DNA of 64,000 nucleotides from contig OY755173.1 in NCBI GenBank assembly GCA_963576735.1, positions 7,906,873 to 7,970,872 on the forward strand, given 5' to 3'. The position numbers and the translations under genes were made by a program. This stretch comes from Bedellia somnulentella. Lineage: Eukaryota > Arthropoda > Insecta > Lepidoptera > Bedelliidae. The first letter of the stretch is position 1, and each line of letters opens with the position of its first letter. Positions 32,240-44,381 of this stretch are shown one piece after another. Under the pieces are notes generated by a model. The model was given only the letters and a program-made list of their open reading frames with translations, ran no database searches and was not told where the DNA came from.

Positions 32240-32878
32240 CTGAAGATAGATATCATATGAAGTCTTTGCTAATAGTCCAATATAAGAATGTAATTTTTAA
32301 ATTAAAATGGCTTTCGTTGATTTTTTTAAAAAGACATATTTACAAAATTTATTACAATATTCTTTTATCCAGTTGCTATTTTGAACTATCGAACGATTTC
32401 TGTAATAATGCGAATACGAGTAAAGGAACTACAATCGATGGCATTACATAATCAGAGTTTGAGAATCAATATGTTTTCAGGCACTAAAATATGATATATC
32501 TAAGTTACCGACTGCATTCAATCCACCAAACTATTTAAAAGCTCTACATTGTTTAGTCACTTCTGAGGATACTAATAAGTCGTAATTTAATGGCAACAAT
32601 TTGAACTTAAATTGAAGAAAAATAATTTTGTTTTAGTAATGTTATTGTCTAGTATTGAACGATCTCTAAGAGAGATTGTAAGAAGATATTTTTTACCCAA
32701 AACACCAACACTCTTATTTTTGTGACTAATTCAGTTTGCAGGCGGATACCAGCTTCTTATGTCTGTAGGGAATTATTAATCGTGTTATACTACGTCATAC
32801 CAGTAAGTGTTTTACTAATGGTTATTTCATTAAAAAGATTTCTTACTAAAGATCCTGTAAAGATTTGATTATCTTAAA
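32240..32878. other. No recognisable gene
   Basis: AT-rich. A 64-codon frame (32257-32451) has no motif. Confidence 0.4.
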
Positions 32879-33478
32879 AATAATTTTTAACAAAAAGAAA
32901 ACCGACTTCATAGAAAAACAACCGAAAATAAACAATCTAGTACTAAAAAGTACGAAATAAGTTTTTTTAATTGAATATGAGTACTGTGATTGATACCTTA
33001 GCAATTTCTTTACTCCACACGCGTCAGTTCAACCTACCTAAATATTACAATTCTCTTAAATTAATTTGTGAGCCGGTGCCAGCCTCGATGATAGTTGATA
33101 ATAAGAAGTGTGTATTTCGCACTTCATATACATGTAAAATGTAGGGTACCTTGTAGTTGTAGGGTAAATTGATTTTTGTACGTATTACCATTTAAAACGT
33201 TAGGCGATAGATATATATTGTTTAGATTGTAATAATCAGAGATAGATAGCAGGGTGAATTTACTTTTGTTTGTCTGGCACCGACTCAAAAATTAATTTAA
33301 GAGAATTGTAATATTTAGGTAGGTTGAACTGACGCGTGTGGAATAAAGAAATTGCTAAGGTATCAATCACAGTACTCATATTCAATTAAAAAAACTTATT
33401 TCGTACTTTTTAGTACTAGATTGTTTATTTTCGGTTGTTTTTCTATGAAGTCGGTTTTCTTTTTGTTAAAAATTATTT
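32879..33478. repeat. Fold-back: ~185-bp inverted arms around a 219-bp insert
   Basis: 32879-33068 (starting near tttttaacaaaaagaaaac) is repeated inverted at 33288-33478 with very few differences. The same segment occurs once at 61358-61550. The loop is the TIR element at 33069-33287. On RNA or single-stranded DNA this would form a very stable hairpin. Confidence 0.92.
33069..33287. mobile_element. 219-bp element with 14-bp TIRs in the fold-back loop
   Basis: TGAGCCGGTGCCAG at the left and CTGGCACCGACTCA at the right are inverted with one mismatch. It sits exactly between the two inverted arms. Non-coding. Superfamily unknown. Confidence 0.7.
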
Positions 33479-34362
33479 TATTTTACGAGTTTTAGAGATG
33501 GGTAGACCTGGCAAAGATGCCTCTCGGATGAGGAAGCGACAGTTACTGTATTATTCTTCGTATTTCCGGTATTTCTATTATAGTACGATATTAAATAGGC
33601 TCAACCATATGTAACCTTACATTGTTCTTAAAATCCTTCGAAAGGCGATGGTCTTCAATTCTACATCTCAAGAAAGACTCAAACGCTCACGCCGAATATC
33701 CCTAAAGGGGTTAGCAGAGGTAGTAATACTTCTGAATATCACGTGACATTGTCACCTGTTGTTCAGAGTACCCATGATTTATTAGGCAGTGTTCTCACGT
33801 TATACAGGGCAGGCCTATCGGCGTTTTAAACAAATACACTGTCACATAATTGTGAGTTTCGACAGTCCCCTCGATTTCCTGGGATGCCATCATCAGATCC
33901 TGGTCTCATGGTACTTTCTCGGTAACAATAACATAACAAAAGAAATGTTTAGTGAACCTGTACTTCTCTTCATAAAAGCTACGAAGAGGAGTATAAATCT
34001 ACATAGAATGTGGAAAGAACTGTTTCCTAATACCTAGTGATTGAGGATCCACACCTTCTATCATCAGCTCAGCAGCATAACAATATGATTTTCAGAAGCA
34101 AATGCCAATATAAATTCAGAAAATATGTAAAACGCGGTACTTTTGCCTATAAAATTTGAGGGTTCCCCTCGATTTCTCCAGGATCCCATCATCAGACCCT
34201 GATATCCTCATCATGGTACCAATCCGGGAGTATCTTCTTTCGAATAAAAAAATAATAATCAAAATCGGTTCATAAATGGCAAAGTAATCGGCGAACAAAC
34301 ATAAAAGAAAAATATATACCGGTCGAATTGAGAACACTCCTTTTTTTGAAGTCGGTTAAAAA
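33288..34362 (-). mobile_element. Composite repeat, copy alpha
   Basis: About 1.07 kb, reverse complement of 60477-61550 with high identity. On the minus strand it starts AACCGACTTCAAAAAAAGG at 34357 and contains gatgatgggatcctgg-like segments. It also contains the 3' half of a family B SINE (33668-33855 on this strand). The aaccgacttc start is a common lepidopteran repeat edge, from memory. It does not code: the frames found at 33789-34037 and 34116-34337 are equal in both copies only because the copies are nearly identical. Confidence 0.88.
33668..33855 (-). repeat. Family B SINE 3' half captured in composite copy alpha
   Basis: gctcacgccgaatatcc, ggttagcagaggtag, cattgtcacctgttgttc and caggcctatcggcg. 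Present in both composite copies at the same point, so it was part of the repeat before it spread. Confidence 0.85.
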
Positions 34363-36335
34363 TGGCTACTGCTGGATTTTTAAGTCCTCCGTCAAACTTT
34401 GACCTTTCAGCACAGTAGTTTCATATTCATTCTATTGGGGAAAGGGTACATGGCAACAGTTTGAATCAATGGTTTTTTATGTTGCACTATCATAAGCTAT
34501 CATAAAAAAAGTAGATATCAATCCGACGCAGAAGTAAAGTCTAGATTGGGGAGGAATGTTTAGCACTGTACGTTGCAAAATCACGGTTTAACTACAAATT
34601 TCTGTTTTAAAACAGCTATTTCATCTAAATTCCAAAAGTGTTATATATTTTCATCTCATTCTAATAGACGAACGAGGTCACGATATAATTTTTAATGTTC
34701 AGTTATCGCGGTGCCACCGCCACCTGTCGTCACGAACGAATATCACACCTTACATCTGAACAAGGTTCGTCCGTCATGCAAGCATTAACTAAGAAAATAA
34801 GGATATTCCACATTGTAATATTCTAGGAATTAACTACATGCGATGATTATGAATTCTTTAGTATTATTAAACTATTCTTATGAATATTTTGGGATCAGCT
34901 AAGGTGGAGAAAAGCAAGAGAGTTTAGTCAGGATTGTACAAAAAAAGAGATCGATAGACCAATGGGAATTAATTGTATTGTATTTGAACGGGTGATTTTC
35001 CGCAAATCGATGTCTACTGTGCGCCTGTTTTGCGTGCGGGAACTAATAGCGTCACTAAATGTATGTATGTAAGGTAAGGTAGCTAGGTAGGAAAGAATAG
35101 AGTATGTCCGAAAAGTAAAATGATACGCCTTCATAATCAGTTTATAATAATCTGTTGTCTCTGTAACACTATTTTTACTAGTACACATGTTTTACAATGT
35201 GCAAATTACTTAAGGATAAATGACTGAATGTGAAACTTAATTATAAGAATGCTTTTGCGTCATAACTCTTTGTAACTAAAACTGAAACTAATATAGCTGG
35301 TCTATTTTCGTCAATACATGACTAAAGTCTTTTGTTACCGTTGTTAAAATGTGTGCGTCTTGTCCTCATAGAAAAACATACTTAATATACCGTTTATTTC
35401 GTACATCACGGAACTATCAGTGACTCTGGTTTTTAGAGATCCCACTTTTCCCATGGTAATTGTGATTCATATGGGTAATGGGTGTAATTGTCGCTTTTGC
35501 CGATACTCCGCCACAAGACTTTAATCGTCAACCAGCTCGACCAAAAAAAACACAAAAAGAATACTAAAGAAAGCACAGAGCATCATTTTTAGCCCATAAC
35601 AGAAGGGCATTTAAATGTATACCTTATTTTCTAACATAACATGTTTTTATTATAAACCTAAGCATTAACTATAGTAGCCATTAATCCTCATCACGTAATC
35701 CCATTAACTGTCCTTTTTTTAATCATGATCTGTTAAAGAAAAGGTGATGAACGATCATAATTTGTCAAAGCCATGGCGAACATGGACTCGGCGTGAGGAA
35801 TAAATATGTTTTTTGTGGCAATGTTGACTGGTTATTATTTAAATAGCATTTCATATAATTTGATTTGGCTTTATTTATTTAAATGTATATTTATTTAGAA
35901 TTAAATTTTAAAAAGAGACAAGATTAATTTCAATACAATAAAATATTTATAACAATAATTACTGAACTAAAATACTTTTTTGATCCAGTTGCCTATAAAT
36001 GTCGTCTAATACAAACACTACAAAACAATCAGCTATACTATTACTTTACCAAACAAAAACAATTGACAGCACCGCAAAAAGTTTGTCGTTTTTCAAATCC
36101 CATCAAACATCCTTAAAACTCCGTGAAAGCACCACTTTACCTGTAAGTGGTCTGCTAAATCTGATAGCGCGGTTCCCCCGACACACGAGGAGGGGTGGAA
36201 ATGATAATCACTTCCCCACAGAACGTTACTAGGGGAATATTACAACCTGGTTGGTTGGGGTCGCATTCATTTTAATTTCTGCTAAGTTTCGTTTGTAAGA
36301 AAAAATAATATTACAAAAGGCTCTAGAAGAAACAT
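34363..36335. other. 2 kb without a recognisable gene
   Basis: A weak LINE L remnant lies at about 34890-34975 (aagcaagagagtttagtca, then aagagatcgatagaccaa). 34660-34790 is GC-richer and unique. Frames at 34928-35188 and 35999-36232 show no motif. Confidence 0.35.
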
Positions 36336-36511
36336 GGGTTGTGTTTTTAATTGACATTTAGGAATTGGTAATTCTAAATAATCAACGAGCTTCTTTCTGC
36401 ATAGCTAAGACTTTTAACAATGCTTGTGCTTGTGTTCTTAATTGATTTTTAGGAATAAGTCTAAATAATAAACGAGCTTCTTTCTGCTAAAATGTTTAAC
36501 AAAGCTTGAGC
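36336..36511 (+). repeat. Two-unit tandem duplication, ~90 bp
   Basis: Segments tgtttttaattgacattta...cgagcttctttctgc (36349-36400) and tgttcttaattgattttta...cgagcttctttctgc (36433-36487) repeat in tandem, with flanking ttaacaatgcttg/ttaacaaagcttg. Confidence 0.8.
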
Positions 36512-37432
36512 TAAATATGCTTCCAACTGGTAAAAGGAGATCGGGTCCCAACTAACTGAAAATTGCATATTTATAATTATTATTCCTTTGAAAAGTTAAT
36601 CTTTTGCGAGTTTTTTTTTGCGAGAAGTTAATCTATCCTAAATTAATTTTATAACATGACCTGATGAACATGATGATATTTATTTTTATGACGCTCTGCT
36701 AGTGTGAGAGTGAGTTCGCCGTCTAGCGGTAGCCACAGTGTCACTAAGACTTCTCTCTGCGATCAGCAAAAGTGCCATTAGTTTTTGTATAATATCAGCA
36801 ATAACTTGAAGTATAATGTATATGTAAAACGTATCCAAATAATTGAAGAGGAAAAACATAATTCTAAAGCGAAAACCACTATTTAAATAATTTTCGTAAA
36901 AAAGGTGTAGTTTTATAAGTCTGTTTTTGTTGAAATGATCTGCTGTACCTTTGAGGGAATAAAATACCGAAAGCCCCAAAAATACCTGATGATATTTTTC
37001 AGCATTAAGAAGAGGTTAATCACATGCCTACTGGATGTTTCACTGTTTTTGCTTTACAAACTTTAAACAATGAACTGAACTTTCGACTATTGTGACAAAA
37101 CTACATTTCAATGTTCTTGTTACACGCAATAGTCGCTTTTGTTTTTTTTTGGGGAATCGATCTTCTATGGATTTGTATTCTAAATTAATTAAAATGTAAA
37201 TCAACAAAAATGTACTACCTAGACATACACAGTCATTAACATGTGTACATGGTGTGCATTTTGCGTTTTAATGTTGTTTAAAAATCGGAGCATTCAGTTT
37301 TTCATTCCTTTCCAAACAACTTTATACTCTTAAAATATTTTCACACTATATTTGATTCGTTTCAGACGTCAACAATCTAACAAGATACAAAGGTTGAATT
37401 CACCTTTCCTTATTAATCAGCCCGACACCTAA
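36512..37432. other. No recognisable gene
   Basis: AT-rich. The 97-codon minus frame at 36686-36979 has no motif. Confidence 0.4.
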
Positions 37433-37551
37433 TCTATACTTATAATAAATCTGTAGAGAGGTCAATTCTGTACATGAAATATATTTTCAAAATAACTATC
37501 AGGTGGTGATAAGGGATCGATACTGATGCCAAAAATGCAATCAGTAAAATT

Positions 37552-37605
<54 letters not shown>

Positions 37606-38416
37606 GGTTTGTATGTTCCTTATGGAAACAAAAACTACTCGACGGATTTTAACGAAACTTGGTACAATTATTCTTCATACTCCTGCGCAGGTTTTTGTAT
37701 ACTTTCCAGCAGAGAAGTAAAGGGGAATTTTGGGAAATTTTGGGAAAACGGGAGAAGTTACTACATTTTTTAAGCTTCCGTCGCGTGTGCAGCCTTAATG
37801 GTTAAACTTACATAGAAATCATGTGTGGCGGAAATATTCTTCATAAAATTATCTAAAAAAAAATCCTAAACAGTATATGTCTATGTCTATCTTTTATGGT
37901 TGACTCACAATAACACGTGTAATTCCTGATAACTTAGCAGTTCGGAACATCCTGATTATATTTGTTTACTCTTACGTTTGTAAACCTCTCACTCATCCGT
38001 AATTTAAAAAAGGTAACATTATTGCCTATTCAATAAAAAAAGAATCATAGAAATCGGTAGACAAACAACGAAATTATACATAAAATAAGCCATCGCGCCC
38101 GTGATCGAAACCAAATCTTTACTAATTTACATATAACATACTAGATGGCGCCAGTGGTTGCATCCTACATAACGTAATGATTTATTTTTTAGATTGTTAT
38201 AAATACTTCATGGCGTTTTATTCCAAAATTTGCTATTAAACGGAAATACTGAACCGTTCATTAAAGCGCATTCAAAATCACCAAACTACACTGTTAAGGG
38301 AGTGCTATAAATAAACATTACGCTGAATTTCACAATGCTTGAGCAGTGACTGAAGAAAGAAACCTCAGATATTTAAAAAACAACGCTACCCGTGCGAAGC
38401 TGGGACGATCCACTAG
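37433..38416 (+). mobile_element. Non-autonomous Helitron, complete (984 bp)
   Basis: Starts TCTATACTTATAATAAAT after an A, ends gggacgatccactag followed by T, so it fits insertion between A and T with 5'-TC and CTAG-3' ends. Inside are a (CTGT)n run at 37556-37604 and the segment actactcgacggattttaac, which is typical of lepidopteran Helitron relatives (from memory). No Rep/helicase sequence is present, so it depends on another element. Confidence 0.72.
37556..37604 (+). repeat. Microsatellite (CTGT)n
   Basis: About 12 uninterrupted tetranucleotide units inside the Helitron. Confidence 0.97.
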
Positions 38417-38944
38417 TTAGGTAATAAAACTTAAACTGCCAATTACCTAGAAGGGTTTCATCCCTAAGAGGGTCGTTGTCACGTCGCTTAATTTACGTCC
38501 CGAGCAGAACAATAACCCTCATCCCCCGGGACCCTGGATTATTTGACCGCGAGGGGTTATTTGGCATGGTTTTCCGGGAGCTTTTAATCGGTTCGAAAGC
38601 ATTTTATTGTCTTTTTTACTGATGGACACGAGTTTTTTCGTTTCGCTGTTATTTCTATTCGAGATGAAGTCATACAAACAATAGCATTCTAAGACTACTT
38701 TTGTTTTAATGTATTATTAATAAATATAGTATTATACATAATATTGCGTTATTAACTGAGTTATTTACATTGGTAAATAAGTTATTCAACGGTGTAAAAA
38801 AGTACAAACTGTGCTTCTGTAGGCGAATTGCGAGTTTTATCGAATCATTAACTTTACGCCGTAGTAAACTAACAATATCCTTCGCATCAGGAGAAGAAGA
38901 AACACAAATAAACATTGTCTGCATTCTGATGTGTGGAACTCTAT
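38417..38944. other. Unique sequence, GC-richer at 38450-38600
   Basis: 38450-38600 includes cgtcccgagcagaac and catcccccgggaccctgg. No frame. Possibly conserved non-coding. Confidence 0.35.
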
Positions 38945-39305
38945 CATTTTGAGGCTCAACTCTGCACATCGATAACGATTATTGGCATACTAATCTCTTC
39001 CACCTATATCAAAATTTATTTCTTTCTCCCTCGCGCGATCAAATATTCGGATTTTGACATTCTGATATGTTTAGAACAATATAAATATTGCCGCTTTGTA
39101 TCTGATGAAACCAACGCCAACTACGTAGGTATTGTTGGATTCGTCGAATATCACCATGTATTCTCATATAACAGAAATGTCCGAATTCGAATATTCGGTC
39201 GTGCGAGGGAGAAAGAAATAAATTTTAATATGGGTTAGAAGATATAAGTATTCCTATCACCGTCCTCGATGTGCAGAGTTGACCCTCAGATCGAAAATGA
39301 CACTT
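38945..39305. mobile_element. ~350-bp fold-back element with imperfect long TIRs
   Basis: Arms of about 115 bp: tcaactctgcacatcga and, further in, atttatttctttctccctcg, are present inverted at the right end (cgagggagaaagaaataaat, then tcgatgtgcagagttga). TSD not clear. Open frames here (38933-39238) come from the arms. Confidence 0.72.
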
Positions 39306-39519
39306 CGATTGAAATTCGCAATCCCCTATTATATTTTATTTTTATATTATATTTTTTACGTACTAAATCATGATCACCTGTTGTAGATCATTCTTACTTT
39401 GTAACAAGTGTTTCTGGTAATTAATTTTTTTCAGGAATGAGAGTTTAGAACACACATATAAAGAATAAAATAGCAAACGATTGATCGTCACATTTAAATT
39501 AAGTGTCAAGAACACACAT

Positions 39520-39790
39520 ACTAACGCCGTTATTTCTCCTAGGGGTAGGCCGAGACTATCGATCGCCACTCTGTACGATCCTGGCAAACCTTCGTCTACA
39601 TCCATTAATCTTTTCATACTTGCTCTTTTATTCTTCCCACCTCGGTTGCCTGCCTTTTGTACCTCATTCTCTATTTGATCCAAAAGTGTCCTCCGTAGTC
39701 AACCTCTACTGACATTTCCATTCCCATTGGCTCTATAATTTTTTTTCAGCAGTTTACAATCATCTATCTTCTTTATGTTAACAAAGACGA
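39520..39790 (-). pseudogene. LINE L 3' end, frameshifted
   Basis: Minus-strand DQIENEVQKAGNRGGKN-type reading, KRASMKRLMDVDE, then a break and cgatcgatagtctcggc. The 3' end changes to aacggcgttagtatg, a variant of the family tail. Confidence 0.75.
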
Positions 39791-39846
39791 TCCACATTAT
39801 AATCGGCGGTATAATAATAAATTAGGACAAAATTAACATATAAAAC

Positions 39847-40224
39847 TATAAGCATAAGCATAAATAAGCATAAACGTTCACGCCGAATATCCCCGAAGGG
39901 GTTGGCAGAGGTACTAATACTTCTGAACATCACGTGACTTTGTCACATGGTGTTCAGAGTACCCACGTTTTGCATGGACAGTGTACTCACGTGATAGGGG
40001 GCAGGCCTATCGCCGTTTTGTACGAATACACTGTCACATGACTAAGTACAACTCAGCCATGTGGGTTTCCTCACAATGTTTTCCCTCACCGTTAACAACC
40101 ATGATAAATTAACCACACATATGTCTTTAGAAAAGACAAATTGGTGTAGGCCCGACCCAGGATTTGAACACTAGTCGTTTGCACGATAACCGAGTGTTCT
40201 ACCCACTGGGCTATCACGGTTGCT
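39847..40224 (-). mobile_element. Family B SINE, full length with TSD
   Basis: 378 bp, flanked by ATATAAAAC at 39838-39846 and 40225-40233. The tail is a TATGCT-like repeat. The head (right end) has intact A and B boxes. Very close to the copy at 26932-27309, so both look recent. Confidence 0.95.
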
Positions 40225-40479
40225 ATATAAAACAACCATCAATAAAATACTCATAAATAAAAATAAAATTCTAGTAATTGTTGTTTTAACGTAAAACCTT
40301 GGCCACATTTTATGAATAGGCAAAATTTTTGGCATTACAATCGTCTGACTCAACTATTTGATTTTTGAACGACTGAATTCAATCACTAGTACGCCGGCTT
40401 TAAAGTTGATACGCAAATTATTATTTATTTCCTTTAATAAGCAGTAATAGGTTTTTTTTTTGTGTAAGGCATGATAATT

Positions 40480-40693
40480 ATAAAATTTTGATGTACGTAA
40501 GAGGTGCCTAACGCTATTGGGATTTTTAAGGGATTTTCTGGCGATGCGGTTGGAGACCCATCACCAAAAACATTTATTTTACCATCTTTTCCCCACTTAC
40601 TTTCCAAAAGAGGCTGAAATTTTTTTAATTCATTAGCTCTGGCTACCCCACCTAGGGATTTATAGCCGTGTGTATATGTATGTATGCATGTTT
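40480..40693 (+). repeat. Family A copy, 5'-truncated
   Basis: Starts at gtacgtaagaggtgcc and runs to a (GTAT)n tail with agccgtgtgtatatg. Confidence 0.85.
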
Positions 40694-40867
40694 GTATTTT
40701 GTTTAGTCTTTTGGTAGACCATTAGTAAAAAACATAAAACGCGTCAACATTTAGAAACTAGAGTTTATGATATTACGCAAGGTGAAATAGCACAATGCTG
40801 TGACGTCGCAGAAATTTTTCACTTATTCTGCTTTTGTCAATTGATGGTCTTCTTAACTGATGAGGTG

Positions 40868-41028
40868 TTTTCATGGTTTGGAGGGCATTTTAAGCCGTCG
40901 GTCCCGGCAACTTTCACGGTAGCAATCATAATTATGCTAAGCCAGCACGGTGGACTCAGGTCAAACCACTCTATTCAGGATAGGCTATATAGGATATATG
41001 GCTTGAGCCCCTTAATGGCAATGTAAGT
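40868..41028 (+). repeat. Family D SINE, body only, diverged
   Basis: ttaagccgtcggtcccggc, then ccagcacggtggactc, then gataggctatataggatat and gcttgagccccttaatgg match the body and 3' end of 58884-59222. The tRNA-like head is missing. Confidence 0.75.
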
Positions 41029-42451
41029 TGGATGTAGAGATGCCAATTGCTGGTCGATATTGCTACCAACCCATTTATTTATTTTACAACGTCATCGTAT
41101 GCCATTTATCATCTCTGCTTACACTTCTCCGATAATATCCGTGTATGTATGTAAGCATAACTTCTTGACTGAAAGCAATATATTTATTGCTAAAATTAAT
41201 TTCAGTAGAATCAGTGTGGATTAGCACAAACCCATACGTTTCACATGAGGCGTCACTCTCTTTTCCCGAACTCAATTTTAAGAAAAGATAAAAGAATTTC
41301 TTAAAAATGACGCTTTAATTCTGCAACTCATTCATTCATTCAGTCTCACTTCTGTACCTGTATAATACCCTAAGTCGATGCTGTCTTCTTGTATAATACC
41401 TGCTAGTATTCAACATACGTGATTATCTTTTATTAGAGCTTCAAATTAATTACAGGTGGCAACATAGAGGCAAAATACCTCAGCTATATACCATACATTA
41501 TGTGCAGGGCACTGCCGGAGGGCTGGTATCGCCTGCTACTTACATACTAAGTCCACACTACATCTAGGTTAGGAAGACACCTATCACATAGTCTAACACT
41601 GACACTAATTTAGTTTCAGGAAGACTTTCTATCTCCTGAATTCTACTACTATATATCTAGTCTAACATTAGATGTTTATCTATTAATGAAGTTTAAATCA
41701 AAATTGCAATTGCAATGCATAACTGTACCAATTTTCAAATTTTGTGTCATATGAACAGTCAAGAGAACTAAAGTGAAGTGTTAAGTAAACTTTGTTGTAA
41801 CGAGATACCCAACATGTGGGGTAAATACCTCTTTGAAGGGAAAAGTTTCACATTTCACCCCCAGTGAACTATCTCATTTAAATATATGCATACGGTTACT
41901 TTGTACTATAGAAATAGCCTAAGTGACATGAATAATATATTAGGGATCAACAATGCCATTCATTTGGACCTTTGCATTTCACACGGCCGCCTCACGTGGG
42001 CGCCTAGGCCGGATATCGATTGATGCGGGACAGGGATAGAAGATACAGTTTTAAAGAGAAATAGGGAGACAGAAGGTAGGCCTTCTCAGAACAAGATAGC
42101 ATCAAGTAGTCGCCAGAAAGAGTGAGACAACATTGAGTATCTCGGAAAAGTTTTTATAACGTTTTTTATGCCAGTTACTTGTGTATTCATAACACCTTCG
42201 TCACTTTTTGTCGCCATTCTAGCCTCATTAAGCATAATTACTGGAGCGGGCGTGCGGTAAGGTAATAATGGCGTAATGACTGGTCACCAATTAAAAGAAC
42301 ATTGGATGGTTGAATAAAAACATGTAATTACTACTACTAATTGCTAGGTGGAGGAATTCCATACAAGAGTTTTGGTCGGTGATGATGAGAAGTAATTAAC
42401 GATTGCATACAAAAGCACTTTTAACTATTATCTTATTTTATTGGTATGATA
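41029..42451. other. 1.4 kb without a recognisable gene
   Basis: Mixed composition. 41975-42020 is GC-rich (cacacggccgcctcacgtg). The 63-codon frame at 41084-41275 has no motif. Confidence 0.35.
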
Positions 42452-42461
42452 CTGAACTATG

Positions 42462-42714
42462 TTTGCTGTGTAGAGTCGGCTTAGAATAACACTACCCCAT
42501 TTCTACCCGTGGGTGTTCGTAAGAGGCGACTAAGGGTATAGGGGCTTTTCAAGTGATATTTGGGCGATGTGGTTGGAGACCCGTCACCAAAAACATTTAT
42601 TTTTAACATCTTTTCCCCATTCAACTTCCAAAAGTGGCTGAGGAATTTCTGATTCCAAAGCTCTGGCTACCCCGTTTTGGGAATTATAGCCGTGAGTATA
42701 TGTATGTATGTATG
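42462..42714 (+). mobile_element. Family A retroposon with 10-bp TSD, at the end of a SINE C
   Basis: TACTGAACTA at 42452-42461 and 42715-42724. It has the accaaaaacatttatt and ccaaagctctggctac variants of the subfamily noted at 29824. It landed at the 3' edge of the SINE C copy that follows. Confidence 0.93.
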
Positions 42715-42724
42715 TACTGAACTA

Positions 42725-42985
42725 CAGATATAAATTATTAAAATATACGGACATTATTATAAACAGATCAAGTTAGACCCAATCTAAGTAGAACTTGTAT
42801 CATGGGATACTAACTCAACGATACGTTTAATATAACATTTTACATATATTAATAACATCCAAGACTAAGAAACAATCATTTATGCTCATCACATTTCGTT
42901 CCGCTGAACGGGGATCGAACCCGCAACTTCTGGACCTAGAAGCTAGTCACCTATCCACACGGCCACGGACGTCTCGTCCATAAGT
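42725..42985 (-). mobile_element. Family C tRNA-headed SINE, complete
   Basis: Head at the right: B box ggggatcgaacccgc (complement) at 42909-42923 and A box complement ccacacggccacgg at 42957-42970. Body tgggatactaactcaac. AT-rich 3' end at the left. It is the uninterrupted reference for the two split copies at 2636 and 47577. Confidence 0.85.
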
Positions 42986-43112
42986 AGGTATTGGATGTTC
43001 CTGTAATTTGGATTTTTGTTGCAATTTCAATTAACAATACAGTGTGAGGGTAAAGACAATAAGATTCATAAGTCTATTTTCTACTTACTATAGAAATCTT
43101 TTTCAGAAGAAA

Positions 43113-43318
43113 GCTGTGGAATGTCGGTTTCGTATAGCACTAACCCATTTCTTCCAGCAGGTTTCATAAGAGGCAATTTAAGGTTTTGGGCTTTCTGACC
43201 GATTTGGTTCCAGGTAGCTCACCCACCGTCCTTAGCTTTATTATCTCCAATAAATTTCTAAACTCTGGCTACCCCTTTTTGGAGTTTAATTTCCGTGATT
43301 ATATATATATATATATAT
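43113..43318 (+). repeat. Old copy of family A with (TA)n tail
   Basis: aaagctgtggaatgtcgg, agcactaacccatttcttc, ctctggctaccccttttt, then attatatatat. The tail is now a (TA)n run at 43301-43318. Confidence 0.7.
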
Positions 43319-43398
43319 CTTTTTCTGTGTGTGTTGTTGTGGTGATTTGGAGTCGAGGGTTAAAAGTGAAAATCATCATTGCTTTAATTTGGTTCTAC

Positions 43399-43695
43399 AA
43401 ACTAAAACGTTCACGCCGTATAATTCCGAAGGGGTTTGCAGATATGCTAATACTTCTAAACATCACGTGACAATGTCACCTGATGTAAGGCAATCACGTG
43501 ATAGGTGGCAGGCCTATCGCCGTTCTGTACGAATACACTGTCACATGACTAAGTACAAGTTAGCCATGTGGGTTTCCTGACGATGTATTCCCTGACTTTA
43601 AGAAAAGACAAATTGGTGTAGGCCTGACCCGGGATTTGAACCCTCATCGTCTGCATAGGCGGTATGCTACCCAATGAGCTATCACAGTTGCTTGA
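43399..43695 (-). mobile_element. Family B SINE with internal deletion
   Basis: gttcacgccgtataattcc to gctatcacagttgc. The ctgaacacc...cactgtcc segment and part of the ttaacaacc segment are lost. Confidence 0.85.
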
Positions 43696-43848
43696 ATAAT
43701 CGTTGATTTAAATAATTTTTCTTCCTATATTAGCGTGTATCGTGGTGAATAACCAAGAAAATATATTGCTGTAGTTATTAAAAATATACATTGTGTTTTC
43801 TGAAATAAATTAATTATAGTCTATTTGACCATTGGAAGCTTTCCAAAT

Positions 43849-44097
43849 TGCCGTGTAGTGCCGGCTTAGAATGTCGCTACCCCTTTCTACCCACGGGTGT
43901 CGTAAGAGGCGACTAAGGGTATTGGGGCTTTTTATTGGATTTTCGGGCGATGCGGTTGGAGACCCATCACCAAAAACCTTTATTTTACCATCTTTTCCCC
44001 ACTCAACTTCCAAAAGTGGCTGAGGAATTTATAATTCCTTAGCTCTGGTTACCCCTTCTAGGGAAATATAGCCGTGAGTATATGTATGTATTAATGT
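43849..44097 (+). mobile_element. Family A retroposon, 249 bp, with 13-bp TSD
   Basis: AAGCTTTCCAAAT at 43836-43848 and 44098-44110 fixes the element as TGCCGTGTAGTGCCGG ... to the (GTAT)n tail. It shares the variants aatgtcgctacccc and tattggattt with the copy at 52080. Confidence 0.96.
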
Positions 44098-44110
44098 AAG
44101 CTTTCCAAAT

Positions 44111-44381
44111 ACCTAACGGTTGTTATAAAGTATTAATATTATTTTCATTATCACAGCTCATATAAACTTAACCTACACTTGTCAGCAATCAGCATGATTA
44201 GGCCTAAGTCAATTCGGTGGCCTAGAGCGGGTTGGTAACCTCTAACGCGACCCTACCTTCTACCGGTAATTGGAGCACAGCTCCATTTACCCCCGGCTTT
44301 TGTATTTCACTTGTGACATCACACCTCCAAAACGACTAGACCGATCTCTACGAAGCTTGCATGATGGCCGTAAGCAGAGGT
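44111..44381. other. Unplaced repeat-like segment
   Basis: caaaacgactagaccgatc at about 44331 resembles the inner segment of Helitron-type repeats (compare 37633). No ends seen. Confidence 0.3.

Noticed and set aside
33789..34337. Frames of 73-83 codons that recur at 60466-61044, suggesting conserved proteins
   Set aside because: They recur only because both lie in two nearly identical copies of one repeat. There is no evidence of coding constraint.
37526..37720. 64-codon frame with LSVCLSVC repeats
   Set aside because: Translation of the (CTGT)n microsatellite inside a Helitron.
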